Shown here: positions 18,046-26,617 of the stretch, one piece after another | Layout: each line of letters opens with the position of its first letter | How positions within the stretch are numbered: position 1 is the stretch's first letter | Assembly: GCA_937919925.1 (NCBI GenBank) | Contig: CALFOT010000056.1 | Span: 1-64,000 of the forward strand | Direction of reading: 5' to 3' | DNA length: 64,000 nt | Source of the DNA: an uncultured bacterium | GTDB lineage: Bacteria > Planctomycetota > UBA1135 | The notes under the pieces: model-generated | Told to the model about the DNA's origin: nothing | Database searches by the model: none | What the model saw: the letters and a program-made list of their open reading frames with translations, nothing else | Program-made: the position numbers and the translations under genes

Positions 18046-18587
18046 TGGCTGCGATTTTGCTTGGCGTTTCTGGTTCTGCGGCGTGTTTTAAGGCCGCGGC
18101 TTTGGCTTCGGCATTAACCCAACAGGGTCACGAGGTACAAGTCGTGATGACGGCTGCCGCCACCGAATTTGTTGGCCCCTTGCAGTTTTCTTGTCTCACC
18201 GGGAAAGCCACGCTGGTAGATGAATTCCACCCTGAAGATCCTTCTGGTATGGATCACATCAGCTTGGCGCGAGCCAGTGATTTGTTGGTTATCGTGCCCA
18301 CTACCGCCAACACCTTGGGTTTGCTCGCTGCCGGACTCGCCCCCAACTTACTTGGCAGCTTGGCGTTGGCCTTTGGCGCAACCAAGCCACGTTTATGGGT
18401 GCCGGCGATGAATCCCGAAATGTGGAACAACCCCGCCGTGCAACGCAATGTCCAAATTTTGCGTGCCGACGGTTGGCAGCAAGTGGGTCCCACCTGTGGC
18501 CTAACCGCCTGCGGTGAAATGGGTGATGGTCGTATGGTGGAGGTGGAGCAAGTAATTGCTGCAATCACCGCCGCCCTGCAATCCTGA
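18045..18587 (+). CDS. coaC: Phosphopantothenoylcysteine decarboxylase, stand-alone CoaC
   Basis: This flavoprotein decarboxylates phosphopantothenoylcysteine to 4'-phosphopantetheine in coenzyme A synthesis. The 180-residue chain has the FMN-binding 'GVSGSAACFKAAALAS' start, active-site His71 (MDHISLARASDL), a PASANT-like 'VPTTANT', the PxMNxxMW motif 'PAMNPEMWNNP' and the flexible-lid Cys156 (GLTACGEMGDGRM). In most bacteria it is fused to CoaB. Here CoaB is a separate gene at 20393, with a sulfatase-fold gene between. The 1-nt TGATG overlap with gmk fixes the start. Confidence 0.92.
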   Translation: MAAILLGVSGSAACFKAAALASALTQQGHEVQVVMTAAATEFVGPLQFSCLTGKATLVDEFHPEDPSGMDHISLARASDLLVIVPTTANTLGLLAAGLAPNLLGSLALAFGATKPRLWVPAMNPEMWNNPAVQRNVQILRADGWQQVGPTCGLTACGEMGDGRMVEVEQVIAAITAALQS

Positions 18588-18599
18588 TATCCTGTTTTT

Positions 18600-20393
18600 A
18601 TGGCCGCACAGGATTCTTCCGTATTGCGCGTCGCTTTGGCGTTGAGCATGTTCGACTTCGTGCAAATGTCGACCGCACGTGAGATCTCCATGGTCCACTC
18701 GCCGCTGCTGTTATGGCTTACGGTGCTTTTTACTCCTGTAGCTTTTTATTGGTTGCTGTGCCTGCCAACGGTTCTGCTGCCTAGCGCGAAACTGCAAAAG
18801 GTCTATGCGCTGCTTTTATTTGGCGGGCGCATGGCATTGTGTGCTTTTATGTACACCCATTGGGCACTGCTCGCCGACGCTTGGCCGCGGTTGTCGATTG
18901 GATTGTTGATTGCTGGCGTCTTTGCGTTTGCGCCTTCCGCTTACTGGGATCGTATTGCGCGCCAATACATGAATATCGCAGTCGTGCCCGGTGTTGTTTT
19001 TCTACTCGCCTTTTTGTTTGTCGATGGCAAGCCGCAGCGCAGTGCCGTCACTACTGCGGTGGCTGCTGAAAACGCACCGAACTTGGTGTTGATCACCTGG
19101 GATACCGTGCGCGCCGACGTCCTCAGTGAGTACGGCGGCACGGGTTTAAGCATGCCGAACCTCGCCGCTTTCGCTGCCGATTCAATGCTCTTTGAGGATG
19201 CGTGTGCGAGCACTCCGATTACGGCACCATCGCACGCCACCATGCTTACTGGGGTGTTGCCGCCATCCCACGGGGTGCGCTCGAATGTCTTCGATGCAAT
19301 GGCGCCGGGCACTCTAACTCTGCCAACCATCCTGGCAGAAAATGGTTATCGCACCGGTGGATTTGTTGCCGCCTATCCTTTGCTTGGCCGCTTCGGCTTC
19401 CAAAATGGATTCGAAATTTATGACGATCGCCTTGAAGAAGTGCGGTTGATGCGCTTGCGTCAATTAGATTACTTCGACGCCCTTTGGATGTTGTGTTTCC
19501 GCCCGTTTATTCCTGCAGGTCCTGTTGCTGCGAGCCCCGGCGAAGTGGTGCAAAAGCGCGTTTTTGATTGGCTCGAAGAAGTGCCAACAACGCAGCCTAT
19601 TTTCCTTTTCGAGCACTTATATGATGCTCACGCACCCAACAATCCTAGCGAACCTCGCCGTTCCAAAGCGCTGGCTGCCATTGGTACTGCTACTCCACCA
19701 GCTTTTGCATCGTTCGATAATGAGAATATGGCGTTGTATCGCGCGCAGATTGAACGCCTCGATGAACTGCTTGGAGAAATGCTTGCGCAGCTTGAGCGCC
19801 GCGATCCTGGTTTGCGCAACACGCTGATTGTGCTTACGGCAGACCACGGCGATTGTTTCGGCGAAGGTGGCTACTCGAACAATCACATTGCGTCACTTTA
19901 CGAAGCCACTCAGCATGTGCCGATGTTGGTGCGTTTGCCGGGTGCTAAGGGCGCTGGCACACGTGTACCGCAAACGGTCACCCATTACGATCTCATGCCA
20001 ACCTTTCTGGCGCAGGCTGGGATTCCCTTGCCTCCAAGCGTGGAGTATATGCATGGGGTTGTGTTGCAACTGGCAGCCACCCCCGAAGGCTTGTCTTCCA
20101 CTGCGCGTGCGGTTTACCTGGAAGCCATGAGTTCGAATATTCGTGGTGAGCGGAAGCGTGGCTGGCGCACGCCGGAGTGGAAGTTCTTGCTTTGGGAAGA
20201 TGGCCACACCAATTTGTGGAGTTATCGCCAGCAGGAGAGTGTTGATTTTGTGGAACAAGAACCGGCACGCAAAAAAAAGATGCAGGCTGACTTGCTCGAA
20301 TATTTTGAGAGCTTGCCGAAAGGCAGCGGAGAACGTGGCGAAATCAGCTCGCTGGATTTGGAGGCTTTGAAGGCTCTGGGGTACGCGGACTGA
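18600..20393 (+). CDS. Membrane-anchored sulfatase/alkaline-phosphatase-fold protein
   Basis: Four or five hydrophobic segments occupy about residues 30-145. A sulfatase-fold domain follows, beginning 'NLVLITWDTVRADVLSEYGG' (metal-binding Asp), with 'LTADHGDCFGEGGYSNN' as a later metal site and His in 'FLFEHLYDAHAP'. The nucleophile region reads T208-A-P-S-H, then ATMLTG, where true sulfatases have (C/S)xPxR. No formylglycine can form here; Thr would be the nucleophile, as in phosphoethanolamine- or glycerophosphotransferases of the same superfamily. The reaction is therefore probably a transferase or phosphodiesterase on an envelope component (inference). The stop overlaps coaB by 1 nt. Confidence 0.85.
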   Translation: MAAQDSSVLRVALALSMFDFVQMSTAREISMVHSPLLLWLTVLFTPVAFYWLLCLPTVLLPSAKLQKVYALLLFGGRMALCAFMYTHWALLADAWPRLSIGLLIAGVFAFAPSAYWDRIARQYMNIAVVPGVVFLLAFLFVDGKPQRSAVTTAVAAENAPNLVLITWDTVRADVLSEYGGTGLSMPNLAAFAADSMLFEDACASTPITAPSHATMLTGVLPPSHGVRSNVFDAMAPGTLTLPTILAENGYRTGGFVAAYPLLGRFGFQNGFEIYDDRLEEVRLMRLRQLDYFDALWMLCFRPFIPAGPVAASPGEVVQKRVFDWLEEVPTTQPIFLFEHLYDAHAPNNPSEPRRSKALAAIGTATPPAFASFDNENMALYRAQIERLDELLGEMLAQLERRDPGLRNTLIVLTADHGDCFGEGGYSNNHIASLYEATQHVPMLVRLPGAKGAGTRVPQTVTHYDLMPTFLAQAGIPLPPSVEYMHGVVLQLAATPEGLSSTARAVYLEAMSSNIRGERKRGWRTPEWKFLLWEDGHTNLWSYRQQESVDFVEQEPARKKKMQADLLEYFESLPKGSGERGEISSLDLEALKALGYAD

Positions 20394-21025
20394 TGGCGCG
20401 TTTTTTGGTTACAGCCGGACCCACGCGCGAGGCCATTGATCCAGTGCGTTATCTTTCTAATCGCTCCAGCGGCCGTATGGGTTACGCGCTTGCTGCTGCG
20501 CTGCTCGAGCTCGGGCATGCAGTGGACTTGATTTCTGGTCCGGTGAACTTGCAGCCTCCAGCAGGCGCACAATTCACTTCCGTGGAATCTGCCGCGGAGA
20601 TGCTGGCTGCGGCAATTGCTTGCTGGCCTCTCTGTGCTGGCGTTTTTGGTGTTGCGGCCGTTGCAGATTACCGTCCCGCAGTGGTTTCCAAGGCTAAATT
20701 GAAACGCGCGGCGGGGGAGCACCTCACTTTGGAATTGCTCCCTAATCCCGACATTCTCGCCATTTTGGCGGCGCAAAAAGGAACCCGTTTGGCCGTTGGC
20801 TTTGCCCTGGAAACCGATTCTATGGAGCAAGAGGCGCTACGCAAGTTGCAGGTCAAGAACCTAGATTTTGTGGCCTTAAACGGAATTGCGGCACAAGGGG
20901 CGGTGCAGGCAGCGATCACTCTGCTCGATGGTTGCGGCGGGCGTCGGCAGCTGGGGCCGGCAGAGAAAAGCGAACTTGCACGCCAGCTGGTGCTGGCGGT
21001 AGGAATCACGGCTGCCAGCACTTAG
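20393..21025 (+). CDS. coaB: Phosphopantothenate-cysteine ligase, stand-alone CoaB
   Basis: The enzyme joins cysteine to 4'-phosphopantothenate, the step before CoaC. The 210-residue Rossmann protein begins 'LVTAGPTREAIDPVRYLSNRSSGRMGYALA', which is the CoaB signature. It also has the 'GVAAVADYRPAVVSKAKLKR' loop with catalytic Lys residues, 'LELLPNPDIL', and 'AVGFALETDSMEQEALRKLQVKNLDFVALN'. The chain is at the short end for CoaB. The TGATG overlap with the sulfatase-fold gene fixes the start. Together with coaC it restores the usual CoaBC function from two genes. Confidence 0.92.
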   Translation: MARFLVTAGPTREAIDPVRYLSNRSSGRMGYALAAALLELGHAVDLISGPVNLQPPAGAQFTSVESAAEMLAAAIACWPLCAGVFGVAAVADYRPAVVSKAKLKRAAGEHLTLELLPNPDILAILAAQKGTRLAVGFALETDSMEQEALRKLQVKNLDFVALNGIAAQGAVQAAITLLDGCGGRRQLGPAEKSELARQLVLAVGITAAST

Positions 21026-21040
21026 GATAGTAGGCGTACA

Positions 21041-23698
21041 GTGGCTGCATCCCGCAAGAAAACGAAGGTGAGTAAGAGCAAAACTGCGGCGAAGAAATCT
21101 TCGGCGCGGAAGAGCACCCCTAAACGCAACCAGGCTGGAACTCAATTGAGTTTTCTTGGCACCGGTTTACGTGTGGTGACGACTTGGGCAGGTACCGCGA
21201 TTTTGGCGTTGCTCGTGGCATTGCGTTGGTGCGGCGCGTTGGCGTTGGCAGCTTTACAGGGCAAACGAGGCCGCCAGCCCTTCGGCATGGTTTTGGCCGC
21301 AGCGTCTTTGTTCCTTTTGGTTGCTTTGCTCGATTACGGAAGCGGCCGCCCGAACTTGTGTGGTGCCCTCGGCTACAACCTTGCCGAGGGCATGCTGGTT
21401 TTTCTTGGCGTCGGTGCTTTTATCATGCCGGCGTTCGGTGCGTTCTGGGGCGTGGCGCGTTTGCTGCGCGAACAAAGCAGTGGTTATGCCGAGTTCAAGC
21501 TGGTCGGGATTGTCTTGTTGGCTTTCACGACATCGTTAATCGCCCATGGTCTCGGTGATCCCGGACCAACGAATACTTTTCAAAATGGTCAAGGCGGTTT
21601 TATTGGCTCCACCGTCACGCCGCCATTAACCGAGGCTTTCGGTCCTTTCGGCATGATTGTGGTGCTTTCTCTGCTGGGTGCGCTTTCGATGTTTATGGCC
21701 ACGGAATGGGCTTTTGTGCCGCTGGTACGTGATCTTCTTAAGCGCAGTGCAGGTTCGTTGCGCCAGCAGGATTTGCCATGGGGTGGTAAAGAGCGCAAAC
21801 CCATCTTGGAAGAGGCGGTGGAAAATCGCGTCAAAGCGGCCACGGGTTTACGTCGGTTTTGGCAAATGTTTACTGGCCAGTTCAGCAGCTTCGAGCATAA
21901 AGGCGAAGCTGGCGCTACCCAAACTTCGGCGGCTTCGCCTGAGCCAGAACTGGAGATGGAGTTGCGTTTTGGTGGCAAGGATCTCAAAGAGGTGGCAGCG
22001 GAGTCTGCGCAACCGAGCGAAGTTGCTGTAGAGCCGGCGGCGGCCGCGGCACCGGCTGCGGAACCGGCTCCAATCACCCACAAAGTGCCGCCAGCGGTGA
22101 TTCCGGTAGATGCGCCGGATTCAGAAGAGTTCTCGCTGCCGGGGATTTCTGAATCGCCCGCGATGCGTTCTGCGCGTCTGGAAAACGAGGAAGCCGTGTT
22201 GGCAAAACGCAGGACCAGGGCGAAGCGACCACGCCTCGATTCTTTGCCGCCGATGGAAATTTTGAGTATCAGCGAGAAGTCCAACTACGAGAATCAGCGT
22301 GGTGAGATCAATGAGTTGGGCCGCAAACTTCAGGGTGTTTTCGATGCCTTCCAGCTTAACGGCAAAGTGATTGGCGCTGAGCGCGGCCCTACGCTCACCA
22401 TGTTCGAAGTGAAGTTGGCGGCCGGCGTTTCGGTGAAAAAGTTGAAGAGTCAACGCGAAGACTTGGGCATTGCCTTAGGTACGTATGGTGTGCGGATCGT
22501 GTTCCCGTTGCCGGGTCGCTCAACGGTGGGTGTGGAAGTGCCGAACTTGGTGCGCGAATCGGTGCGTTTGCGCGATGTTTTCGAAGGAATGGATCTGAGT
22601 TTCAACAAGAACAGCCTGCCGATGGTCCTCGGTTGCGATACCCTCGGCAACCCAGCGGTCGAAGATTTGGCCAAGATGCCGCACATGCTGATAGCAGGCA
22701 CTACCGGTTCGGGCAAGTCGGTGTGTTTGAACAGCATTCTGGTCACCATGCTGCTCACTCGCACGCCGGATCAAGTGCGCTTTGTGCTCATCGATCCCAA
22801 ACAGGTGGAGCTACAAGTGTTCGCGGATATTCCGCACTTGTTGTGCCCGGTGGTCACCGATATGAAACGTGCACCGTTTGTGCTGGAGTGGGCGGTACGC
22901 CAAATGGAAGATCGTTTGCACACCTTCAAGATGACTGGAGTGCGCAATATTTCCGATTACAACGCGCTGGGTGAAGCTGGCCTGAAGAAGCACTTAGGCG
23001 ACGCCTACGACGCAGATGAATATCCAACCACCGTGCCGTTCTTTGTGGTGGTGATTGATGAGTTGGCAGATCTGATGATGACTGCGAAGAAAGAAGTCGA
23101 AACTTCGATTACCAGGATTGCCGCGAAGGCGCGCGCCGCAGGCATTCACTTGTTGGTTGCCACCCAGCGCCCCAGCACCGATGTCGTCACCGGTTTGATC
23201 AAGGCGAACTTGCCAGTGCGCGTTTCTTTCCGCGTCAACACCGGCATCGATAGCCGCGTGGTGCTCGATGAAATGGGCGCAGAAAGCTTGCTCGGTAATG
23301 GCGACTTCCTCTACCGCTCTCCCGGCAGTGGCACTCTAACGCGCGGCCAAGGTGCATTCGTCAGCACCAAGGAAGTCAATCTCATCTGTGATCACCTGCG
23401 CGAGCATGGCAAGCCGGAGTTCCTTGAGGACCTCGTGCAGATGAAAGGGAGTGCCACTGCCGGTGGCACGGATGTCGATGACCCGCTGTACGATGATGCT
23501 GTGCGCGTTATTTTGCAAAGTGGTCGTGGTTCGGCGTCTTTAATTCAGCGCGCGTTGAGTGTCGGTTACACTCGTGCGAGTCGCTTGATTGACATCATGA
23601 CCGAGCAAGGCGTGCTCGGCCCCTTTGTCGGCTCCAAGGCCCGTGAAGTTCTTCTCACTGTGGAAGACTGGGAGCAACGCAACAACCAACCGCAGTAA
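21041..23698 (+). CDS. ftsK: FtsK/SpoIIIE-family DNA translocase
   Basis: The 885-residue septal DNA pump moves chromosome ends during division. A basic N-terminus (about 1-35) precedes four membrane helices (to about residue 185), then a linker rich in Ala, Glu and Pro (about 250-385), then the motor. Motor landmarks: 'LKSQREDLGIALGTYGVRI', Walker A 'GTTGSGKS' (Lys559), Walker B 'FFVVVIDELADLMM' and 'LVATQRPSTDVVTGLIKANLPVRVSFRV'. The C-terminal winged-helix gamma domain (about 805-885) reads 'SLIQRALSVGYTRASRLIDIM'. The start is GTG 21041. The TAATG overlap couples it to rimO. Confidence 0.96.
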   Translation: MAASRKKTKVSKSKTAAKKSSARKSTPKRNQAGTQLSFLGTGLRVVTTWAGTAILALLVALRWCGALALAALQGKRGRQPFGMVLAAASLFLLVALLDYGSGRPNLCGALGYNLAEGMLVFLGVGAFIMPAFGAFWGVARLLREQSSGYAEFKLVGIVLLAFTTSLIAHGLGDPGPTNTFQNGQGGFIGSTVTPPLTEAFGPFGMIVVLSLLGALSMFMATEWAFVPLVRDLLKRSAGSLRQQDLPWGGKERKPILEEAVENRVKAATGLRRFWQMFTGQFSSFEHKGEAGATQTSAASPEPELEMELRFGGKDLKEVAAESAQPSEVAVEPAAAAAPAAEPAPITHKVPPAVIPVDAPDSEEFSLPGISESPAMRSARLENEEAVLAKRRTRAKRPRLDSLPPMEILSISEKSNYENQRGEINELGRKLQGVFDAFQLNGKVIGAERGPTLTMFEVKLAAGVSVKKLKSQREDLGIALGTYGVRIVFPLPGRSTVGVEVPNLVRESVRLRDVFEGMDLSFNKNSLPMVLGCDTLGNPAVEDLAKMPHMLIAGTTGSGKSVCLNSILVTMLLTRTPDQVRFVLIDPKQVELQVFADIPHLLCPVVTDMKRAPFVLEWAVRQMEDRLHTFKMTGVRNISDYNALGEAGLKKHLGDAYDADEYPTTVPFFVVVIDELADLMMTAKKEVETSITRIAAKARAAGIHLLVATQRPSTDVVTGLIKANLPVRVSFRVNTGIDSRVVLDEMGAESLLGNGDFLYRSPGSGTLTRGQGAFVSTKEVNLICDHLREHGKPEFLEDLVQMKGSATAGGTDVDDPLYDDAVRVILQSGRGSASLIQRALSVGYTRASRLIDIMTEQGVLGPFVGSKAREVLLTVEDWEQRNNQPQ

Positions 23699-25068
23699 TG
23701 ACATCGGACTTACGAACTTCAGCGCGGGACATCCGTGTGGCTTTGGTGCATTTGGGTTGCGCGCGCAACTTGATTGATTCGGAGAATATTCTCGGCCATC
23801 TTGGTGCCGAGGGTTACTCCCTGACTGGGTCGGTGGAAGAAGCCGATGTCGCGATTTTGAATACGTGCAGCTTTATCGGCCCTGCACGCGAAGAATCCGA
23901 GGGCGTTATCCAAGATTTGCTGCAAGCAAAGGCGGCTGGAAATCTGCGTGGCGTGATTGTGGCGGGTTGTTTGCCCGAGAAATTCCGCCCGGAAGTGGAA
24001 GCGAAGTTCCCGCAAGTAGATGCCTTCCTTGGATTAAGTGATTACTCCAATGTTGCGCGCATCGTCGAAACGGTACTCAAGGGCGGCAAGGTGCGTGAAG
24101 ATTCTGGAGGGCGTGCCCCGCAAGGCCAAGGTGAGTTCTTGCGCTTGCTCCAAACTCCCCGTAGCTATGCCTACTTGCGCCCTAGTCACGGTTGTGATCA
24201 TGACTGCGGTTTCTGCATCATCCCGCAAATCCGCGGCAAGCAAATTAGCAAGCCGGTCGCGGCGGTCGTCGCCGAAGTCGAAGCGCTGGTTGCAAAGGGC
24301 GTTTGCGAAGTGGTGATGGTTGCCGAAGACAGCACCGGGTATGGCCGCGATTTTGCGCAAGGCGAAGCGCGTTTGCCCGAGTTGGTGGATGCGATGGCAT
24401 CTGTGGCGGGTTTGAAATGGCTGCGCGTGATGTACGCCTACCCGAACAACTTCCCGTGGGCGCTGACGGATGTTTTCAACCGCCACGCCAATATCGTGCC
24501 CTACCTCGATATTCCCACGCAGCATATTTCTAGCAAAGTTTTGAAGAATATGCGCCGCGGTGGCAGCTCCGCGAGTGTGCGGCGCATCATGCAACGCCTG
24601 CGCGAGGAAGTGCCCGATATGGTTTTGCGTACCACGGTGTTAGTCGGGCATCCCGGCGAAGGCGAGCAAGAATTCAATGAGTTGCTTGATTGGTTGGAAG
24701 AATTTCGCTTCGAGCGTTTGGGCGCATTTGCGTTTTCACCCGAAGCCACTGCACCTTCCGGCGCCGATGAAGACCGTTGCTCCCATGAAGAGGCCTTGGA
24801 GCGCCAGGGTCGCGTGATGCAACTGCAGGCACAAATTCACGCCGATTTCCAACAAACCTTAGTTGGCCGACGTCTGCCGGTACTTGTCGACGAATCAGCG
24901 GGTGAATGGGCTATTGCACGCACTTGGGCCGATGCCCCGGAAGTGGATGGCGTGGTGCGGATCCATGACCCGGCCCACAATTTGAGCACCGGCGCCATGC
25001 CGGAGGTTCTCGTTACGGCTGCGGATGGCTACGATTTAGAAGCCGAAGTTCTTCCTAGCCCTAACTGA
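23698..25068 (+). CDS. rimO: Ribosomal protein S12 methylthiotransferase RimO
   Basis: This radical-SAM enzyme methylthiolates an Asp of ribosomal protein uS12. The N-terminal UPF0004 domain has iron-sulfur Cys21, Cys57 and Cys91. The radical-SAM cluster is Cys166, Cys170 and Cys173 in 'SHGCDHDCGFCIIPQIRG'. A C-terminal TRAM domain ends the 456 residues. The 'LGCARNLIDSENILGHL' opening and 'YAYPNNFPWALTDVF' favour RimO over MiaB. It overlaps ftsK by 1 nt and pgsA by 1 nt. Confidence 0.95.
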   Translation: MTSDLRTSARDIRVALVHLGCARNLIDSENILGHLGAEGYSLTGSVEEADVAILNTCSFIGPAREESEGVIQDLLQAKAAGNLRGVIVAGCLPEKFRPEVEAKFPQVDAFLGLSDYSNVARIVETVLKGGKVREDSGGRAPQGQGEFLRLLQTPRSYAYLRPSHGCDHDCGFCIIPQIRGKQISKPVAAVVAEVEALVAKGVCEVVMVAEDSTGYGRDFAQGEARLPELVDAMASVAGLKWLRVMYAYPNNFPWALTDVFNRHANIVPYLDIPTQHISSKVLKNMRRGGSSASVRRIMQRLREEVPDMVLRTTVLVGHPGEGEQEFNELLDWLEEFRFERLGAFAFSPEATAPSGADEDRCSHEEALERQGRVMQLQAQIHADFQQTLVGRRLPVLVDESAGEWAIARTWADAPEVDGVVRIHDPAHNLSTGAMPEVLVTAADGYDLEAEVLPSPN

Positions 25069-25712
25069 TGCTTACCCGCCAAGTCCCGAACCTAGTAACC
25101 GCAGCGCGCCTTGTTTTTGGCGTTGGCGCGTTTATTTTTATGGCGCGGATTTTGGAAGCGGAAGCGGATTCGGCCGCGCTGGAGCGCGATGCGTTCTGGG
25201 CTTTTTGGCTTTTTCTCATCGCTTCGATTACAGATTTCGTCGATGGTTATCTGGCGCGGAAATATAATTGGGTTACAGCACTTGGCCGCGTTGCCGATCC
25301 GGTTGTCGATAAAGTACTTACTCTGGGCGCCATGATTTATTTGGCGGTGGATGACAAAATCTATGCATTCGATGGTGATTTGTGTGCCGTCATGCCGGTG
25401 TGGGTTGTCGTTCTGATGATTGGCCGCGAGTTTTTGGTAACCGCATTGCGCGGGGTAGTGGAAAGCAACGGCATGCAGTTTGGTGCGGATTGGTTCGGCA
25501 AAGTGAAGCTGATTCTGCAAACCACATATATTTCGATTGCCCTTGGTATGGTGGGCGGCATTCCAGATTTCTTGTTTATCCCGTGGCTAGACTTCACGCG
25601 CAACCCATGGCTATTTGCGGGGATGTTCTGGGCGATGGTGCTGCTAACCGTCTTTTCCGGCGTCCACTATTGTGTAAAGGGCGTGCGCTTGATGGCTAAC
25701 CGAGCAGCATGA
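25068..25712 (+). CDS. pgsA: CDP-diacylglycerol-glycerol-3-phosphate 3-phosphatidyltransferase
   Basis: This inner-membrane enzyme makes phosphatidylglycerol phosphate. The CDP-alcohol phosphotransferase signature D-G-x2-A-R-x8-G-x3-D-x3-D is complete in 'DGYLARKYNWVTALGRVADPVVDK'. Several membrane helices flank it over the 214 residues. The rimO-pgsA order is seen in other bacteria. It overlaps rimO by 1 nt (TGATG) and the AAA+ gene by 4 nt (ATGA). The exact lipid acceptor is inferred from length and context. Confidence 0.92.
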   Translation: MLTRQVPNLVTAARLVFGVGAFIFMARILEAEADSAALERDAFWAFWLFLIASITDFVDGYLARKYNWVTALGRVADPVVDKVLTLGAMIYLAVDDKIYAFDGDLCAVMPVWVVVLMIGREFLVTALRGVVESNGMQFGADWFGKVKLILQTTYISIALGMVGGIPDFLFIPWLDFTRNPWLFAGMFWAMVLLTVFSGVHYCVKGVRLMANRAA

Positions 25713-26617
25713 AAGATGCCTTCGATGATTTGCAACTCGCTCTCGACAGGCTGGATTCCTTGCCTAGTTCCGAGCGCGCGGCCGCCGTGCAACTGTTGCG
25801 CGGCTGGCTCTTAACGCAAGTCCAGATTGAACCCATCGCAGCGGGCGAGTTGCCGAGTGAGTTCGGCATGATTGGTGCTGCGCCGGTGATGCAACAAGTG
25901 TTCAAGTTGCTTGGTCGCATCATGCGCACCGATATTCCGGTATTGGTGTTGGGCGAAAGTGGCACTGGCAAAGAGTTGGTGGCCTCGGCTTTACACAACT
26001 ACGGCCCACGCCGACGCAAAGCTTTGATCTCAGTGAACTGCGCGGCAATCCCAGCGAATTTGTTGGAGTCGGAAATTTTCGGCCACGTGAAAGGATCCTT
26101 TACCGGCGCACATAAAGACCGTAAGGGCTTCGCCGATGCCGCGCATGGGGGAACTTTGTTTCTGGATGAGATTGGCGAAATAGAATTCGATCTGCAGGCC
26201 AAGCTATTGCGCTTTTTGCAGGATGGCGAAATCCGCCCCGTTGGTGCCAACGCTACGCATCATGTCAATGTGCGCATTGTTGCAGCAACCAATCGTGATT
26301 TGCTGGACCGTGTGCGTAAAGGAAAGTTCCGCGAAGACCTTTACTATCGCTTGGCGGTCATGACTCTCGAACTACCTGCCTTGCGGGAACGCAGCGGCGA
26401 CATCGAACATCTGGTGCGTTTCCTATTGGTAGCTCAGGGCAAAGATGGCATGCCCACTGCGCAGGTCAGCGCTGCGGCTCTGGAATTACTTTGTGCCTAT
26501 TCTTGGCCGGGCAATATCCGTCAATTACAAAACGAATTGGTGCGCTCCGCTACGTTCTGCGAAGACGGAGTAATTCAGCCCGCAGATTTATCTGCCGACG
26601 TACGCGCCAGCATTTAG
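25709..26617 (+). CDS. Sigma-54-interacting AAA+ activator lacking receiver and DNA-binding domains
   Basis: A short helical N-terminus (about 1-45) precedes a full sigma-54-activator AAA+ domain: Walker A 'GESGTGKE' (Lys88), 'GSFTGA' loop at 129-134 (usual form GAFTGA), Walker B 'GGTLFLDEIGEI', and 'REDLYYRLAVMTLELPALRER'. The C-terminal lid reads 'YSWPGNIRQLQNELVR'. The 302-residue chain then stops at the point where most family members carry a Fis-type helix-turn-helix. No receiver, GAF or PAS domain is present. The stop overlaps the stop of the convergent glycosyltransferase. It would activate RNA polymerase holding RpoN, but how it finds a promoter is unclear. Confidence 0.9.
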   Translation: MKDAFDDLQLALDRLDSLPSSERAAAVQLLRGWLLTQVQIEPIAAGELPSEFGMIGAAPVMQQVFKLLGRIMRTDIPVLVLGESGTGKELVASALHNYGPRRRKALISVNCAAIPANLLESEIFGHVKGSFTGAHKDRKGFADAAHGGTLFLDEIGEIEFDLQAKLLRFLQDGEIRPVGANATHHVNVRIVAATNRDLLDRVRKGKFREDLYYRLAVMTLELPALRERSGDIEHLVRFLLVAQGKDGMPTAQVSAAALELLCAYSWPGNIRQLQNELVRSATFCEDGVIQPADLSADVRASI

